Of a DNA stretch of 64,000 nucleotides, positions 11,190-25,600 are shown piece after piece; position 1 is the first letter of the stretch; every line of letters begins with the position of its first letter. Both the position numbers and the translations under genes were made by a program. This stretch comes from Posidonia oceanica. Taxonomy: Eukaryota > Streptophyta > Magnoliopsida > Alismatales > Posidoniaceae. Where the stretch lies: assembly GCA_037176725.1 (NCBI GenBank), contig JAZBRS010000075.1:70496001-70560000 (forward strand). The letters are read 5' to 3'. The notes under the pieces are model-generated. The model was not told the DNA's origin and ran no database searches. It saw only the letters and a program-made list of their open reading frames with translations.

Positions 11190-11405
11190 CCGTTAAGGAA
11201 GGCTCCTGTAGGCGGTGGTGAGATCTGGAACCGCAGTAGTGGTGAATACAAAGCCAAGTTCTGATATTGGGATTAATAAATGCAATATTTCTTGGAATTT
11301 CTCTGAGGGTTTACAGCGACAACACAGCAGTGACACAACAATTTAGTGCAGTGGAGGAGGAACAGAGGAGGGAGAAGATGAGATGGCATCTCTTGGCTTA
11401 TATAG
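11190..11405 (-). promoter_or_regulatory. Probable CIP1 promoter TATA box and leader exon
   Basis: On the minus strand CTATATAAG (11405-11397) is followed about 30 bp later by a pyrimidine-rich leader. A donor-like GTATGG starts at 11189, which would end a noncoding first exon of roughly 180 bp; a leader intron is common in this family. Transcription start and exon end are inferred from sequence context only. Confidence 0.45.
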
Positions 11406-12074
11406 TTATATGCTTGTTAAATATCGACCTTGTGGGTAGATTTTAATTATATTAATGCCATTGGTTTTCTGGAATTCCGTGGACAGCTGGTCTGCTTGCT
11501 TAGTGCTGAATGTTGGCTTGTTGTCCTACGGATGATTGCTTAGGTCAACAATCATATGGTGAAAAACAGTTGCGGTCTCGGACCGTTAGTTAAAGATAGC
11601 AGGAGAATCTTGATAATAATGGTTGTTTGAGATAAAATTGATTATGCGATAATACTTTGAGAATCTAAATATAGATTGATTACGAGAGAATATATCCTTT
11701 GTTTCACTTTTTATATCAAAATTAAAGTCATAATTTTGTATCTAAACAAATTCAATATTTTCTAAATCTTACATCAATAATCTTACAACTATTTCACTTT
11801 AACTTATTTCAAAATCGAATTCAAATGGAACATCAGACCATTTCGCTTATATAAGCATGCTCATGCTGAGACAAGGTACTTTTGCCTATGAAAAGAAAAG
11901 GTTTAATGTTAGGTATATCAATATATTTTGATCCAACTCATGCAAATGTTATATTATATAGGTATGTTTTACCATTTTTGTTTTAGTAATGTTTGCTAGA
12001 GGAGTGTGTTTGGTTTTGATTCATGAGATGTGTCATCAGATCTCTTGAGTATAGAAAAGGAGTGATGGTTTGAC
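11406..12074. other. AT-rich intergenic spacer
   Basis: No credible ORF, RNA gene or repeat with recognisable borders was found. This is presumably the distal upstream region of the CIP1-like gene. Confidence 0.5.
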
Positions 12075-12077
12075 TTA

Positions 12078-12307
12078 GATTGCGTTTGTTTACAGTCTAC
12101 ATTGCGTTCCAAGAATAAAGAACTAGTATTGTAGCAGTTCCAATCCAACATCTTGAATCACCCACTCCAGAAATTCTTCTTCGTCGACAGTGGTTGGAGT
12201 GGTAGGGATAAATCTCTTCCAACGGGAGTAAGACTTTGTACAAAGATACAGTTCTTCATGGGAGTGGAACAATCAAAGCGGAGCGTTAGCTGCAAACAAA
12301 CAAAGTC
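12078..12307. mobile_element. Tourist-like (PIF/Harbinger) MITE
   Basis: A 230-bp element with imperfect terminal inverted repeats: left GATTGCGTTTGTTTACAG, right read inward GACTTTGTTTGTTTGCAG. It is flanked by TTA at 12075-12077 and 12308-12310, the usual PIF/Harbinger TSD. It has no coding capacity. Confidence 0.72.
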
Positions 12308-12310
12308 TTA

Positions 12311-13389
12311 ATTTCTAGACGTTACAAATCATAAAGTAGTGGGGATGGGACTGATTATGGTCGGCACCTCCATCGGTCACGTTAAAAATACTTTCCCCAA
12401 CCATGACAAAAGGTTGATCACATTATCTTGAAAAATTTGAAAATTTTTATATAAAACTGAGAAAGAGGTGGAGATGTGTTCATTCTCCATACAGTGGTTT
12501 ACAAATGGAATTTATTTATAGTTAGAGGTTTGACTAAATGGATGTCTCATCATTGAAATGACGGGCACAATAGCTATACTAGACGAAATTCCCACCAACA
12601 CCAATAGAAACTCACATATCCATACTGATCCCATAGTAGTAATGAGTCGAGTTTATCATGGAAGTCATGTGAGTGTTTATCATCGCAAGCAAGTTTGGTT
12701 TCAACCTTTTGTTTGCTAGGACATGGCAAAATGTTGCCAAACTAGATCTCCCCAGATTCCAATAGTACCGATCCCCAACCAATAATAGTCTTCATATATT
12801 TTGGAAGGTATTGCACAATTCATAAAAATATAAATATTTTGGAAGGTACTGCCATCTGGGAGAAGTGAGAACTGAATCCATGTGCTTTCTTACAGGTATC
12901 ACTGGCATGGCTGGGACACGAGGACCATGAGGGATCTTGACCAGTAGTCTACGTGTTAACTGCAAAAGATTCTTGGGCCCCAACTTATGAGTGTGGAGCT
13001 CTTTGTTGAGAAACCAACTGCATACATGTAAAATACTTATTAAAAAAAAAAAAAAAAACTACATGCACTAAAACCCAAAGTAACGAAATCTTAGCGTAGT
13101 AGTGAGATTTGCTTTAAGCTACTGTTCTTGAGGTATGAAGGCCAGAATCAAGCTCTGTTGGACCATTGTTTCCAACAAGTTAGAAAAATGCAGAATGATG
13201 TTAACAGTGGCGGAGCCAGCCATTAATTGGACCATGGGTGATAATCATTTACGTCCTGGTGCGGGAAGTGGTCACATAAGTCCATAAAGGGCCAACATCT
13301 AGAAGAATCGGGTCTAAAGGTATGCATTCATACCAGATGAACACCATAGAAAACCAATGATTAGCATTAACTATTAGCATTAACTATGA

Positions 13390-13391
<2 letters not shown>
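12311..13391. other. Noncoding spacer
   Basis: No supported gene. It contains an A-run near 13045 and a phrase, CAGTGGCGGAGCCAG (13206-13220), of a kind often seen at ends of plant repeats, but no matching border was found. Confidence 0.4.

Positions 13392-13424
<33 letters not shown>
13392..13424. repeat. (TC)n microsatellite
   Basis: About 16 uninterrupted TC dinucleotides between ACAT and AGTAGAC. Confidence 0.95.
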
Positions 13425-13429
13425 GTAGA

Positions 13430-14660
13430 CAGCTCTTAAAAAACATATTTTTTTAGAAATAGAACATCTTTTAAGATAGAATTATACGACGTTGTTTCAA
13501 AATAAAAATAATACATTGTTCCAAAAATAAAAAGTGCAAGAAATGCTGTTTGTAGTAAACAAAAAATACAACATTGTCTTTAAAATAAAAAGTACAACAA
13601 TACTTGTTTATAATAAAAATACAAGATTTTTTTAGTAAAAGCTACAATATTGATTTTAAAATGAGAATTACAAAGTCATTATTATCTTTAAAATAAAAAA
13701 TACAACATTGTTGTTTGTAACAAAAAAATACAATACTATTCTAAAAAAGCTAGAACCGCTTTTAGAATTAAAACATTGGGCCTGTGTGTTTGCTACCAAC
13801 CAATATTTTATCAATTTAAACTAAGAGTTTATAATTCCAACTGTTAGGTGTAGTATGTAAATCGATGTCTGTTTCTAAATTGAGAAAAAAACACAATGGA
13901 GTAGGTTTTTTCCACAACATAAGAGAAAAAATCAACAAATGGACCCATGATACACTAAGAAAAACCAAACAAACAGATTTACCAAACATGATTTTTGCAT
14001 TGAAAAAAAAAACCTTATGTACCACTTGCAACACAAATTATTTTAAAAATCAAAACAACCAGACAAACGGACCATTGTTTTATACTAAAAATATACAACA
14101 TTTTTTTCAAATTAAAAGTGCAAATTTGTTTTTGTTATAAAATACACACCTTTGTTTTGAAAAAAGATTACAACATTTTTATTTAAACCAAAATTACGAC
14201 ATTGTTTTTAGTGTAAAAAATACACCATTGTTGATAAAAAATGCAATACTATTCTAAAAAAGTTACAACTTATTTTAAAGCTAAAATGTTGTTTCATACT
14301 GAGAAAATATACACCATTATTTTTAATAAAAACAAGCTTTTTAAAATAAATTTACACCTTTATTTTGAATAAAAATACAACCTTTTTATTAAAACAAAAA
14401 TTAACCATTATTTTTAAAATAAAAAATACAACGTTATTGTTTATATGAAAAAATACAACACTTCTGGAAAAAATGTAACACTAGAAACTACAGAAAAAGA
14501 AATACAACAATATTAATTCTATTTATATATTAAGAAATGCAACATTATGATGTTCTTATACAACAAGAAATACAATATTATTGATGAAAAATATTTTATA
14601 TAGTAAAAATACAATCATATTTTTAAATATAAAAAAATATTTTTTGCAGTAAGAGATACA
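13430..14660. repeat. Degenerate AT-rich minisatellite-like array
   Basis: More than 1.2 kb built from diverged copies of a motif like AAAATAAAAAATACAACATT followed by TGTTTT, recurring roughly every 30-45 bp with irregular spacing. No open frame is conserved across units. Element borders and TSDs were not found. Confidence 0.7.
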
Positions 14661-15745
14661 ATTAATGATCATTGATTTTTGTTTTCGAAAATATATAATT
14701 ATAATTAATGTCTAATCGATCGTTGTTCATTCTCATGAAAGAGAACGAAAAAGATGGATTTGAAAATGATAGACATTTGGAAAAGAAGCATTGGTAAGGA
14801 CTTTTCTGTTTTTTTCTTTATTTTTTACAATTACAACACTGCATTGATGATGACTTTTATGTCTTTTACTTCAATGACATATTCATTACTTGCTATCATC
14901 CCGTTCGAGTTAAAAAGTATTAGTTTGACTCAATGAAAAACCAGTCTTTGTAAGAATCTGGTTTACATGAAGTCCGTTGGATCAGTTGCACTTTGATCAC
15001 ATGGTCGAAATTAAAGACCGGACGATGTGACCCCTGAGCACAGGGCGCAATCAATAAATTCTCTACATGTTGCTGTATAATATTTAAAAAAATTAAAAAT
15101 TATCTTAATAAAAATAAGAATAATTCTTAGAAACAAAATAGGGTATTCCCTCTCTCTTTCCGTAAAGCATCCAAGAAACATCAAACATGGATATTTATAA
15201 AAAATAATTTTAAAAATACAATTTTAGTATTTAAAAAGTATTTAAGCATATATTCAAATGTTAACAAACATAGATATTTACAAAAACAAACAAACTCCAT
15301 GAGGACAATTTAGTCTTCATAAAATACTAAAAAATATATCCAATTACTAGTAATGTGGATATTTATAAAAAAAAACATCAAAATCTTAATTAACTTTAAT
15401 CTTCAATGAATTTGAACATTTTGTTCAATCACATCAGTCAAATCATCAATTAATAAATTAGTACTATTGTTCTAAGTAATTTTTCGATGTAAACAACCAC
15501 ACAATCTGAAAAAAATACATCTCTCATCTTATTACGAAGTCTTATTAGACAAACTTTATAACTGAGAATTTTCGTTCCATGTTTGCAATTGAAATCAAAA
15601 GAGTTCACATAAAACTAATCAAACTATTTACAAGAGGAAAGATATTTAACTTCTTGATTTCTACCATGTCCAAAAAAGTCCCGAAAGTATCATCGATTTT
15701 TGAAATTAAGGATCACAAAATATATTTTATTCATAACGATGCAAT
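14661..15745. other. AT-rich spacer, no gene seen
   Basis: AT-rich DNA with short open frames only. Nothing with domain-like composition or repeat borders was recognised. Confidence 0.5.
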
Positions 15746-18208
15746 TGATATGTAACGATCTAGATTTTAGGTAGCATTTTAGATCAAAGTTTTAATTTGG
15801 AATTTGGTTGTGTTGGACGCCGTCGAATTTGCATCTTATGTTAGACGCTATAATCCCTGTGTTTAACACTTCCTGTGTTTAACACTTGACTTGTGGAAGC
15901 TCAGGTTATTAGACGTGTATATTTGTGCATCCTATGTAAGACACAGTAAATACAGCGTTTAATGTTTCGAGCTGTTTCCAAAAAATGTTGTCTGTGCCTG
16001 CTGCCTATATATACGAAATCATTTCATATTCTCTGGGATTTTTTGCGGTCCTTTCTTCTTCGACGCCAAGAGAGAAGTGCTTCTAAGGAGAATCCAGTGT
16101 TGAGAGGAAGAGGATGAATTTGATTGGATTGCATGTGGAAGGTGGTGTTATTTTTCTTTCATGCATGTTGTCGTGAGTGAGGAAGCGGACCTCTATCGAC
16201 CTGCAAACTCTAGCCATTGAGAATTGATGGGGATGGCACTGCAATTTTGTATGTGGGGAAGGTATCATTTGGGTTCTTTGGGTTATGAAACTCTCTTATT
16301 CTTCTTCTTCTTCCATTTCCTTGATGTACATGCACTCATCCTTTGGATTTCTAGTGATACACGAGCTGCTAGAACTTTGAGAGAGGGCGGGAGACTGATC
16401 GAATGGTTGATCGGAGCTCTAGATCGTTGGAAGCCTGCTGCATGCATTGGGTTTTCCTTGTGGTGCAATGTACACACCACTTAGGATTGTTTTTAGCGTA
16501 TTTTTGATGCTAAATTTCATGTAGCATGCTTTTATTAAACCGTAACATAGTTTAATCCAATACCATGAAGTATTTGGGGCCTTGCATGCTTAATCCAGGA
16601 GTTTTCAGATTAGCTTCTACAATATGGGCGTAGGATGTTGAGTTTGGTGCATTATATGTTGGACGCATGATTAAACACGTCTTATACATGTACTGTAGAA
16701 TCTAAATGTTGTCTTATAAAAATAATGTAGATTGATTCTGAGGCGAAATATGTAGGGGTGGGCATCCAAACCACCCAAATCAGTTAACTGAACTAAACCA
16801 AACCATTTTTAGTAATTTAGTTCGATTTTTCAACTTCAATGGTTCAGTTCGGTTTAAAATATCTCGAAACCGAACCATATTGTTTGATTTGTTGTTTTAT
16901 AGACGGTTTAACCAAACCGAACTGAACCAATAGGTTATATATGTACATTAAATATTTAAATTCAATGTTAATATATGTAATATACTAACATGTTATATTA
17001 TATAGTACCATTATATTAATATATGTAACATACTTAGATTATATATATATAAGAAATCTAATTAACATTATATTAAAAGAATATAACTACATAAGAAACC
17101 TAATAAAATGTATCAACAACTTATTATTTCTATATATTTTATTAAATGATTAAGCCACTGTAAACACTCCGATTTTGGAGTCATGCGTCGGCAGACTTCT
17201 CCATAAGAACATGTAGCTTGGTCGAGACGGACCCCACTACTTTACCAAACCCAACCAAACATCCTAAAACCTACCCAACATCCTAACAAACATCCATAAA
17301 ACACAAGACCAAGTCCAAGCTTAACTCACCTAAAACCAACAAGTCCACACCAAACCCAAACCCAACTTAAAAGTAAGCCCAACCAAACATCCTAAAACCT
17401 ACCCAACATCCTAAACCATCTTAACATCCATAAAACACAAGCCCAAGCTCACACCAAACCCAAACCTAAGCTTAACTCACCTAAAACCAACAAGCCCACA
17501 CCAAACCCAAACCCAACCTAAAACAAAGTCCATGTCTCACTTAAACTCAAGTCCAAACCTAGCCTAAACCCAAACCCAAGTCACACCCTCCGAGACACCC
17601 AAAAGCTCCACCTCTCTAGCTTCCAAAATATTGTCCACTTCTCAAGAATCCAAAAGCCACCATTATTTCTCTCTTTACTCAATCACTCACTCAACAATAC
17701 AACCATAACACCAAAACGAGCATCTCTCTCTCCTCATTATTTATTCTCTCCATTCACACAACACACAATCATAACACCAAAATGTGCATTTCTCTCTCTT
17801 CTCATTATCTCTCTCTCTCCATTCACTCAACCATAACACAATAACACCCACATACGTGAGAGTCTCTTCCCCTTCCTCATCATCTCTCTCTTCTCTCTTC
17901 ATTACACACAAACCCAACAAACACACACAATCATACCTGTTCTCCCCCACCATCAATATCACTCTCTCCTCATTCACTCTCAAAGCAAGAAACACACAAG
18001 AGAATACAACACTTACGTAGTTACGTGAGGACTCTTCCTCTCCCTCCATCTCTCTCCTCATCTCACTCAACAACATGTATGGCATGGCTACCTAGGTGAG
18101 ACTCCTCCTCTCCCTCATCTCTCTCTCTTCATTCCACCTCAACCCACATAACATCACAACTCAACACCTACGTGGATCTCTCTCAAGACCACCCATGCAA
18201 AAACAACA

Positions 18209-19302
18209 TGTTGAAAATAAACAATGCGATATTTAATTTTGATGATAACAAATGAGACTAATGAAATTTCTTGAGAAATATATTTCTTAGTCTGTTTTTA
18301 AGATAGGTGGAATATCTGAAAAAACTCTACTTATGAAGAAACTCAAGAGCTCAAGGAAATATTTCGCATGAAGTCTACATAAAGACAAGAAGACTTCAGA
18401 AGTTTTTATATGTGGTGTAAAAATATTATTTGTATTTTTCTTGATGTAATTCTAGATGTATGTAATCTCCAAATCATCCTAAATACACCTAGGAAAATAT
18501 CCATACCCAAAATCAAAAGTAAACACTGAACAAAATCCGAAGTTTAGAAGTAAGGTCAAAATCGACATACCGATTTTTGTCCGATATACCGTATTAGGAT
18601 CACCAGAAAAAATATCATCTTCATTCGACCGTTACAATGTTTTCGGAAACACCGAAATATTTCGGTATGCCGAATTAGTCGAACGTTGCGAGATTTCGGT
18701 CGACCAATCAATTTCGGCATACCGAATCAGAGATCTGTTCCTATTCGTTGGGCTAGCCGTTAGACACACTGTTATACCTTGCTAAACCTATAAATAGGAC
18801 CCCAAGGACCCTACAAACAAGTACCAATTCATATCATATCAATACACTACCTCTACCAAGCTTAAATTCTCCCAAGTTAGCCAAAAGAGTTCATTCTGTT
18901 TCAATTGCTAATACTGAGCTGTGGAGATCACAAGAGTTACTTTCTGTATACATTCGCTGTAACAAAGGTTGTGTTTCTCTAGCTGTGAGAATGTCTCCGC
19001 ATGATTTGCAGAGGAGGTTTCAGTCTTCATCAAGTAAGTGTAATTTAGTGTGATATAAGATTAAGGGAATTCCAGAGGGGATCTGGGAGTGAACTAGGCC
19101 GGGTTGGTTGAATCACTATATATCTGTTTGTCAAATTCACTGCTTCTCTTCTCATTCTGTGCATGTGGTAAATTAGATTTCAATCATATTAATTGATTGA
19201 ATATTCTTGTTTAAGTAAAGTTAAGTAATCTATTTCAAAGGATATAGATAAATTTTAAATACTCTATTCACCTTCCTCTAGAATAGCCTATCGATTCTAA
19301 CA
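18209..19302 (+). repeat. Copia 5' LTR
   Basis: Begins TGTTGAAAATAAACAATG and ends CGATTCTAACA. TATA box TATAAATA at 18789-18796. The U3 carries several CGGNATACCG-like words (about 18559-18725). It pairs with the 3' LTR. Confidence 0.93.
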
Positions 19303-19304
19303 AT

Positions 19305-19316
19305 TGGTATCAGAGC
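19305..19316 (+). promoter_or_regulatory. Primer binding site (initiator Met-tRNA)
   Basis: TGGTATCAGAGC lies two bases after the 5' LTR. It is the standard sequence complementary to the 3' end of plant initiator tRNA-Met used by most plant Copia elements. Confidence 0.9.
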
Positions 19317-19361
19317 AATGTTGTCTAAAACATAAGATTTAACAATCTATTTAGACTAAAA

Positions 19362-22300
19362 ATGGCTTCATCTAGCAATAATAATATTATTGAAGGACAG
19401 AGTATTAATAGGCCACCATTTTTTGATGGAAACAACTATAGCTATTGGAAATGTAGAATGATGATATATTTAAAATCCATTAATATTGACCTATGGGATA
19501 TAATAATAAATGGTTTTACAAATAATGAAAAATTTTTTAAAGAATGGAATGATGAAGATAAAAGATTAGCACAATTAGATGCAAAAGAATTAAATACTTT
19601 ATTCTGTGCTGTAAATCAAGAACAGTTTAATAAAATATCAAATTGTGATACTGCTAATAAAACATGGCATAATCTAGAAGTAACTCATGAAGGCACAAAT
19701 CAAGTAAAAGAAACAAAGATAAATATGCTTGTTCACAAATATGAGTTATTCAAAATGAAACCAAATGAGCCCATTAGAGAGATGTTCATAAGATTTTGTG
19801 ATATAACAAACTCTCTATAAGCTCTTGGTAAAGGATATCTCCAAAGTGATTTGGTAAGAAAAGTTTTGAGATCCCTAACTTCTGAGTGGGAAAAGAAAAC
19901 CATTGCTATAGAAGAAGCAAAAGATCTCTCAAATTACTCACTAGAAAATTTGATTAGGAACCTAACATCATATGAAGTACAAATGCAAGAAAAAGAAAAT
20001 GAAAAACAAATAAACAAGAAAACTATTGCATTAAAAACAACTATTGAATAAGAAGAATCAAAAAATGAGGATGATGAAGAAATTGCTCTCTTTACAAGAA
20101 AATTCAAGAGATTTATCAAAAACAGAAATTTTCAAAAGAAAGGAAAATTTCCTGAGAAAATAAAAGATCAAGATGAGGCACCTCTTTGCTTCAAGTGTAA
20201 CAAACCAGGACATCTCAAAAGAGATTGTCTTTTACTAAAAATGAAGAATTATAGAAAAGAATCTAAAAAGCCAAGAAAGAAGGCTCTTCATGCTACTTGG
20301 GATGAAAATGATTCTTCTTCTTCAGATGAAGAATCTTCTGAGAATGAAAGAGCAAATATGTGCTTCATGGCAAAAGAAGATATTTCTCTATCCCTGTGGA
20401 TGTGGATTTTGGAGGTGTTTAGATGAAGATAACAATGCTTCCACGACGTTGTTAACTTTGTTGTGATCGCCATTTATCAATGGGCGGACAAAGCGCCTAG
20501 GGAGATGATGTTGATGTGGGTACTCGGCTCATTGGATCGACGGCAGGATGTCGTCCAATGGCTTCCTCGTGTCACGTGAGTGTTTTCCTTTTCCTTCAAA
20601 ACAAATGAAAATAAGAGATCTAGATAAATTTGTGTTTAGTAAATGATAATAAGAAAAGACAAAGAATAATATGAACAAATGAATCTAATACTAACCGAGG
20701 GTTGTTCCCCACATGCATATGCTATGGGTCCTATGTTAAGGAATGCAATAATGAAATGAAAAAGATTGGAAGAAGATACTCCCTTCACCCTCGTGCTGTG
20801 TGCAGTGGAGTAAAGAAGTTGAGGCACGATTGGAGCTCCGGCTATGCTCGAGATCTTTAGGATCTAAGCTGGGACGTGGTGATCTCTAGGATCTAGGATT
20901 TCTCTCTTGAAGATGGAGGTTAGGATTTTTCTCTTAGAAGATGATTCTCTCTCTAAATGTGGATCCCAAACCCTAAAATCTTAAAATTGGCCTCCTTAAA
21001 ACCCTAAAAATCACAAAATTGCCTCCTTAAAACCCTAAAAATCACAAAATTGCCTCCTCCCGTGCACTGACTCACGGAGGCTATTTATAGGTATGTGGGA
21101 CACTGATGGCTCAACCCTAGAAAGTTTCTAAAATCTTCTAGAAGAACACTGATATTTAGGATTAGTTGCCACATAAGGGGGCGACTGGGACAAATATCTC
21201 CCGAAAAGATAGAGGAAATGCCGTGGAAAACACCGCGTGACCAGGTCAGCAGAATCCACATCAGTTAGTCGCCGCATATAATGGCGCCTAGCTGTAGCAC
21301 TATTCCAAGCAACTAAAATATTTGTTTCTGATTTTTAGGAGATTCTAAGGGATTGGCTTCTGATTTTTAGGGATTTGATTAGCACATTAAAACGTGTTAA
21401 AAATTAAGATATTTGTTTTGAAGCCACCTAGGATTTTCTAGATTGTTCTTTGATTATTTTATTTATGATATATGTGTTATGCCATATATTAAATGCTAGA
21501 AAATCACATGAATATCAATAATTTACGGAAAAATGTTATAATAGCTTACAAAATTCCCGTATATTATATTAATGCCCAGGATATTGATATTAAGCTGGAG
21601 AGAGAGAAATGGTGCTAGTCGCCTGTCACACAGGTGCCTACACAATCCAGCCGCTCTACTGAAAGGCGTCTGGCTATGTCGCCACTCTAGGAGGCAACTA
21701 GCTAAGTCTTTTGCATTTTTAACCCTGTCTTTTAAGTTTGATCCAGAAAACTCGATAAAAGCCCGGAAAACTTCGGAGATCTCATGAAATCATAAAAACG
21801 TCTTCTTTAACTCAAATCTGCCACGGATTTGAGTGGGATAAAGAGTGCTCAAGGTACTCAAACTTGCCATGAGTTTGGGCGAGTCAGCTCTGCCACAGCT
21901 AACAACCTCGAGTCAAATAAAATTAAGCATTGTTTTTAAGTAAATCATGAAAACTCCGGAAAAATATGTTATTAAACCTTAGTTGTGTGATCTGGGTGCC
22001 TCAGAAGTTCCTGTCCACTATGAACTTTGGGAAATGCAAAAATGGGATATCTACAATCCCAAAGTGAAGATATGGAAGAGTTATTAAATGCTTTTAATGA
22101 ATTATATGAGCAATACAAACAATTAAAAGTAACATCTAAAACTCAAAATCAATAGAATAAAGAACTACTTAAAGAAAACAATGCACTTGTAAATGAAGGA
22201 AAAATTCTACTAAGTAACAATGAAGAACTTAGCATCAAGAATACTAAATTAAATATGAGTATAGGACATATGAAATATAAGATTAACAATTTAGAAAAAG

Positions 22301-22398
22301 ACATAAAAACCCTAAAAGAGGGAAGCAATGATCTACTAAATACTATTGTAAAATTAACAAAGGGAAAACAAAATTTAGATATGTTACTATCAAGTTAA
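19362..22398 (+). pseudogene. Copia gag (broken by stops and by solo LTR-A)
   Basis: The nucleocapsid/capsid polyprotein of the Copia element. An early motif FDGNNYSYWKCRM is typical of Copia gag N-termini. The zinc knuckle CFKCNKPGHLKRDC (CX2CX4HX4C) is at about 20190-20231. In-frame stops occur at 19818-19820 and 20049-20051. The frame runs into LTR-A at 20395 and resumes at 22061 with acidic, Asn/Lys-rich coiled-coil sequence that has a further stop near 22153. Its low-GC codon use matches the rest of the element and contrasts with the GC-rich start of the extra ORF. Confidence 0.88.
20395..22055 (-). mobile_element. Solo LTR-A inside the Copia gag
   Basis: Ends TGTGGATGTGG (20395) and ATATCTACA (22055) with TSD ATCCC at 20390-20394 and 22056-22060; 1,661 bp. 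On the minus strand it carries a TATA box (CTATAAATAG, 21090-21081). It is a copy of LTR-B (29946-31550) in the opposite orientation; both share a 60-residue open stretch beginning around STRVKGVSSSNLFHF, which reflects sequence identity rather than a proven gene. No internal region or second LTR remains. Confidence 0.9.
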
Positions 22399-22621
22399 AG
22401 AGCTTCATTAAAAAACAAGGTGTAGGCTTTTCTCATTTTCAAAACACACCATATGAAAATGGATTCATAAGAGAAACCACACAAGAAAAATATATATTTG
22501 TTATTAAGAAACATACTCCATCTAAGTGGGTTCAAAGGGACAATTATGAGAGAATAATTCATAAAACTCGTCCCACTCAAATATCGGTACCTAAGACTTT
22601 ACTTTCATCAAATGTAAGGAA

Positions 22622-25600
22622 ATGATATGTTCAAAGTGGATATTAGATAGTAGCTGCTCTCGTCACATGACCGGAGATCATAGTCTCCTAAGCATATTAA
22701 AGTCCAAAGACGATGGAACAGTCACGTTCGGAGACAATACTAAAGGGAAAATTGTATGGATTGGGAATGTAGATAATCCTGACAATCCTTCTATTGAAAA
22801 TGTATTGTTGGTAGATGGGCTAAAGCATAACTTAATTAGCATTAGTCAATTATGTGATGTAGGCTATAAAGTCTTGTTTGATAAGAAAAATGCACAATAT
22901 TTGATCCAACAACAAACAAAGTAATTCTTACTGGGAATAGGAAGCATAATGTGTACAAAATACAAGTATCCTATAAAACCAATAAGATCATATCACGTAT
23001 TGCTTCGACACATGATGATGCTCAGTTATGGCATAAAGGACTTGACCATTCCAGTATGGGTCAACTATCTAAATTTTCTAAAGGTGATTTTGTAAATGGT
23101 TTACCGAAAATTGATTTCAAAAGGGATAAATTATGTGATGCATGTAAATTTGGAAAACAAATTAAATCATCTTTCAAATCAAAAGAAATGATTTCTACTA
23201 CCAAACCTTTGAAATTGATTCACATTGATTTATTTGGTCCAAGTAGAACTATGAGTTTAGGAGAAAAAATGTATGCTTTTGTTTTAGTCGATGATTTCTC
23301 CAGATTTACTTGGGTTTTATTTTTGGCAAACAAAAACGATGTATTTTTTGAATTTCAAAAGTTTTACAAAAAAGTTCAAAATGAAAAAGGCCTGAATATC
23401 ATCAAAATAAGAAGTGATCATGGAGAAGAATTTGAAAATGATATTTTTGAAAGTTTTTGTGAAGAAAATGGTTTTGAACATAATTTTTCTTTTCCAATGA
23501 CTCCACAATAAAATGGAGTTGTAGAAAGAAAAAATAGAACATTACAAGAAATTGCCAAAACTATGTTATGTAAAAACAATTTGCCTAAGCATTTCTGGAC
23601 CGAAGCTGTCAACACAGCATGCTACATATTAAATAGAGTTTTACTTAGATCTATGTTAAATAAAACTCCTTTTGAACTTTGGTCTTGCAAACTTCCACGT
23701 ATTTCTTATTTCAAGGTTTTTAGATGTAAATGTTTTATTCTAAACACCAAGGACAATTTAAACAAGTTTGATCCTAAATCTGATGAAGGAATATTTCTAG
23801 GATATTCCTCAAGAAGCAAAGTATATATAATCTTCAACAAAAGAACTTTAACTATTAAAGAATCCATGTATGTGAATTTTGATGAAAATGTTATCAAAAC
23901 TGTAAATCTAATTGGCATAGAAAATGAAGGAGGGATCATAGAAAATCAACCATTAGTATTAAAAATAATGAAGACATGAATAATGTAGAAGAACCTGAAA
24001 ATAAATCATCTAATTGGCAATTCATGCATGGACATCCTAAGGAACAAATTATTGGAGAAATCTCAAAAGGAATATTAACTAGATCTAAATTAGATCATGA
24101 ATGTGCCACTTATGCTTTTATCTCATCTATTGAGCCTAAGAATGTAAATAAAGCTTGTAATGATGAATTTTGGGTGATTGCAATGCATGAAGAATTAAAC
24201 CAATTTAAAAGAAATAATGTATGAGAACTAGTTCCAAAACCTAAAGATCATACCATAATTGGAACAAAGTGGATTTATAGAAATAAATTAGATGAATCTG
24301 GAAAAGTAGTTAGAAACAAAGCTAGGCTAGTGGCTCAATGATACAATGAAGAAGAAAGAATTGATTTTGATGAAACATATTCCCCTGTAGCAAGACTAGA
24401 ATCTATAAGGATGTTATTAGCTTATGCTAGTAGCATGGGTTTCAAACTCTATCAAATGGATGTCAAGAGTGCTTTCTTAAATAAAGCAATTGAGGAAGAA
24501 GTATATGTAAAACAACCTCCTGAATTTGAAAATGATCTTCACATTGATCATGTATACAAATTGAATAAAGCACTTTATGGATTAAAACAAGCTCCTAGAG
24601 CTTGGTATGATAGATTAAAGAAATTTCTAATTGAAAAATGGTTCATCATTGGAGTTGCTGATACAACCCTGTTTATCAAGAAAAATGATAAAGATATTTT
24701 ATTGATTCAAATATATGTTGATGACATCATCTTTGGAGCAACAAATGAAAAATTATGAGGAATTTTCCAATGTTATGAAAGAAGAATTTGAAATAAGCAT
24801 GATGGGGGAATTAAATTATTTTCTAGGATTCCAAGTTAAACAAATGGAAAATGGGATCTTCATTTTTCAAGAAAAATATGTAAATTAATTATTAAAAAGA
24901 TTTAGAATGGAAAACTCAAAAGAGGCAAAAACCCCAATGAGTACAAATACAAAACTTGATAAAGATGAAGATGGGAGTGACATAGACCAAAAGATCTATA
25001 GAGGCATGATTGGTTCTTTACTGTACTTAACAGCTAGTAGACCTGATATTATGTTTAGTGTCTGTCTGTGTGCTAGATATCAAGCTGCACCTAAGGAATC
25101 ACATCTAGTGGCAGTCAAAAGGATATTTAAATATTTACAAGGAACAAAAAATTTAGGACTATTCTATCCTAGGAATTCAAACTTAGACTTAATAGGATAT
25201 AGTGATGCAGACTATGCTGGATGTAAAACTGATAGAAAGAGCACTAGTGGAACATGTCAATTTCTTGGACATTCATTGGTTTCTTAGTTTAGTAAGAAGC
25301 AAAATAGTGTCGCATTATCCACTACTGAGGCAGAATACATCGCAGCTGGGTGTTGTTGTGCACAAGTACTGTGGATGAAACAAACTCTAAAAGATTATGA
25401 TCTATCATTTAACACAACACCAATCTATTGTGATAATACAAGTACCATAAACTTATCTAAAAATCCTGTGCATCACTCAAGAACCAAACATATAGAAGTA
25501 AGGCATCATTTTCTAAGAGATCATGTGACCAAGAATGATATAAAAATAGAATTTATTTCTACCACTAATCAATTAGCAGATATATTTACAAAACCTCTAG

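Noticed and set aside
20636..20827. Short ORF conserved between 20636-20827 and 31116-31300
   Set aside because: Conserved only because both lie in copies of the same solo LTR; no start context or known domain.
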